A stretch of 20,937 bases of DNA. Origin: Clostridiales bacterium UBA7044 (lineage in GTDB: Bacteria > Bacillota > Clostridia > Oscillospirales > Oscillospiraceae). Made by a program: the position numbers and the translations under genes. Shown one piece after another: positions 20,773 to 20,937 of the stretch. How positions within the stretch are numbered: the first letter of the stretch is position 1; each line of letters opens with the position of its first letter. The notes under the pieces are model-generated. The model was not told the DNA's origin, did no database searches, and worked only from the letters and a program-made list of their open reading frames with translations. Location: positions 1-20,937 of the forward strand of contig DLAP01000011.1 of NCBI GenBank assembly GCA_002493965.1, written 5' to 3'.

Positions 20773-20799
20773 AATAGCACAATCATACATTTTTGTCAA
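20771..20799 (-). promoter_or_regulatory. Promoter of the GntR-ABC operon
   Basis: On the minus strand TTGACA (20794-20799, perfect) and TATTGT (20771-20776) are separated by 17 nt. The palindrome at 20755-20772 abuts the -10 box. Confidence 0.8.
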
Positions 20800-20811
20800 T
20801 AGGGAAAGCAA

Positions 20812-20840
20812 AAAAATTTTCTCCGGCGTAAGCCGGAGAA
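20812..20840 (-). terminator. Terminator of a gene lying beyond the right edge
   Basis: TTCTCCGGC and GCCGGAGAA form a 9-bp stem with a 4-nt loop. On the minus strand it is followed by AATTTTTTT, a good U-tract, so it ends a minus-strand transcript entering from the right. Confidence 0.65.
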
Positions 20841-20873
20841 ATTCAGCGTGTCAAAAAAGCCAAAAAATCAAGC

Positions 20874-20937
20874 TGTCATTGCGAACCATGCAGCAGCATG
20901 GTGTGGCAATCCCCCGGAATAAGAGGAACACCTGGCT
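20874..20937. repeat. Start of a dispersed palindromic (REP/MITE-like) repeat
   Basis: The stretch begins TGTCATTGCGAACC and continues into GTGTGGCAATCCCCC. ACCATGC (20885-20891) and GCATGGT (20896-20902) form a hairpin flanked by ATTGC / GCAAT. TGTCATTGCGA...GGCAATC is the layout of a dispersed intergenic repeat I recall from several clostridial genomes. The copy may continue past the window. No second copy is in the window. Confidence 0.5.

Overview
The window looks like a chromosomal segment of a Clostridia-class Bacillota, probably a gut Oscillospirales/Ruminococcaceae-like bacterium. This taxonomy is inferred from gene content and style: AGGAGG-type ribosome binding sites, sigma-A-like TTGACA/TATAAT promoters, the acetylated diaminopimelate (DAP) branch, an ECF vitamin-type transporter, a YtrA-type GntR regulator with its ABC exporter, and fairly GC-rich codons. 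No 16S gene or other decisive marker is present.

Layout. (1) Bases 1-1065 are AT-richer and made of broken accessory DNA: the 3' end of an unrecognised gene, an internal fragment of a macro-domain gene on the minus strand, and the 3' end of a group II intron (maturase tail plus domains V and VI) that runs into the stop codon of a MATE exporter. (2) The MATE gene (1058-2407, minus) follows a dense non-coding stretch (2408-3150). That stretch holds a strong promoter, two micro-ORFs, a hairpin, an intrinsic terminator, a second promoter, a separate promoter-plus-terminator unit that would make an RNA of about 40 nt, a short coding remnant, and a set of ATGCACCCCA repeats. (3) From 3151 on the DNA is ordinary, dense core genome. 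A minus-strand operon with a consensus promoter encodes a SAM hydrolase (DUF62) and a complete ECF transporter (S, fused A-A', T). (4) dapH (minus) and an N-acetyl-DAP deacetylase plus aminotransferase (plus) diverge from one short promoter region and together supply the acetylase steps of DAP/lysine synthesis. (5) A minus pair encodes a nicotinamidase-like hydrolase and a four-helix membrane protein of unknown function. (6) A plus operon encodes murI, udk, a HAD phosphatase and a DUF89 damage-control phosphatase. (7) A minus operon encodes an ApgM-like enzyme, serC and serA, i.e. the 3-phosphoglycerate to serine route. (8) A 3-methyladenine DNA glycosylase stands alone on the plus strand. (9) A minus operon encodes a YtrA-like GntR repressor, an ABC ATPase and a permease, with a near-perfect palindromic operator at its promoter. 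(10) The right edge has a terminator and the start of a dispersed palindromic repeat.

Functionally, cell-wall precursors (DAP, D-glutamate), serine supply and nucleotide salvage dominate. The parts most worth a second look are the MATE leader, the SAM hydrolase/ECF pairing, and the mosaic left end. I saw no CRISPR array, tRNA, rRNA, complete transposase or prophage.
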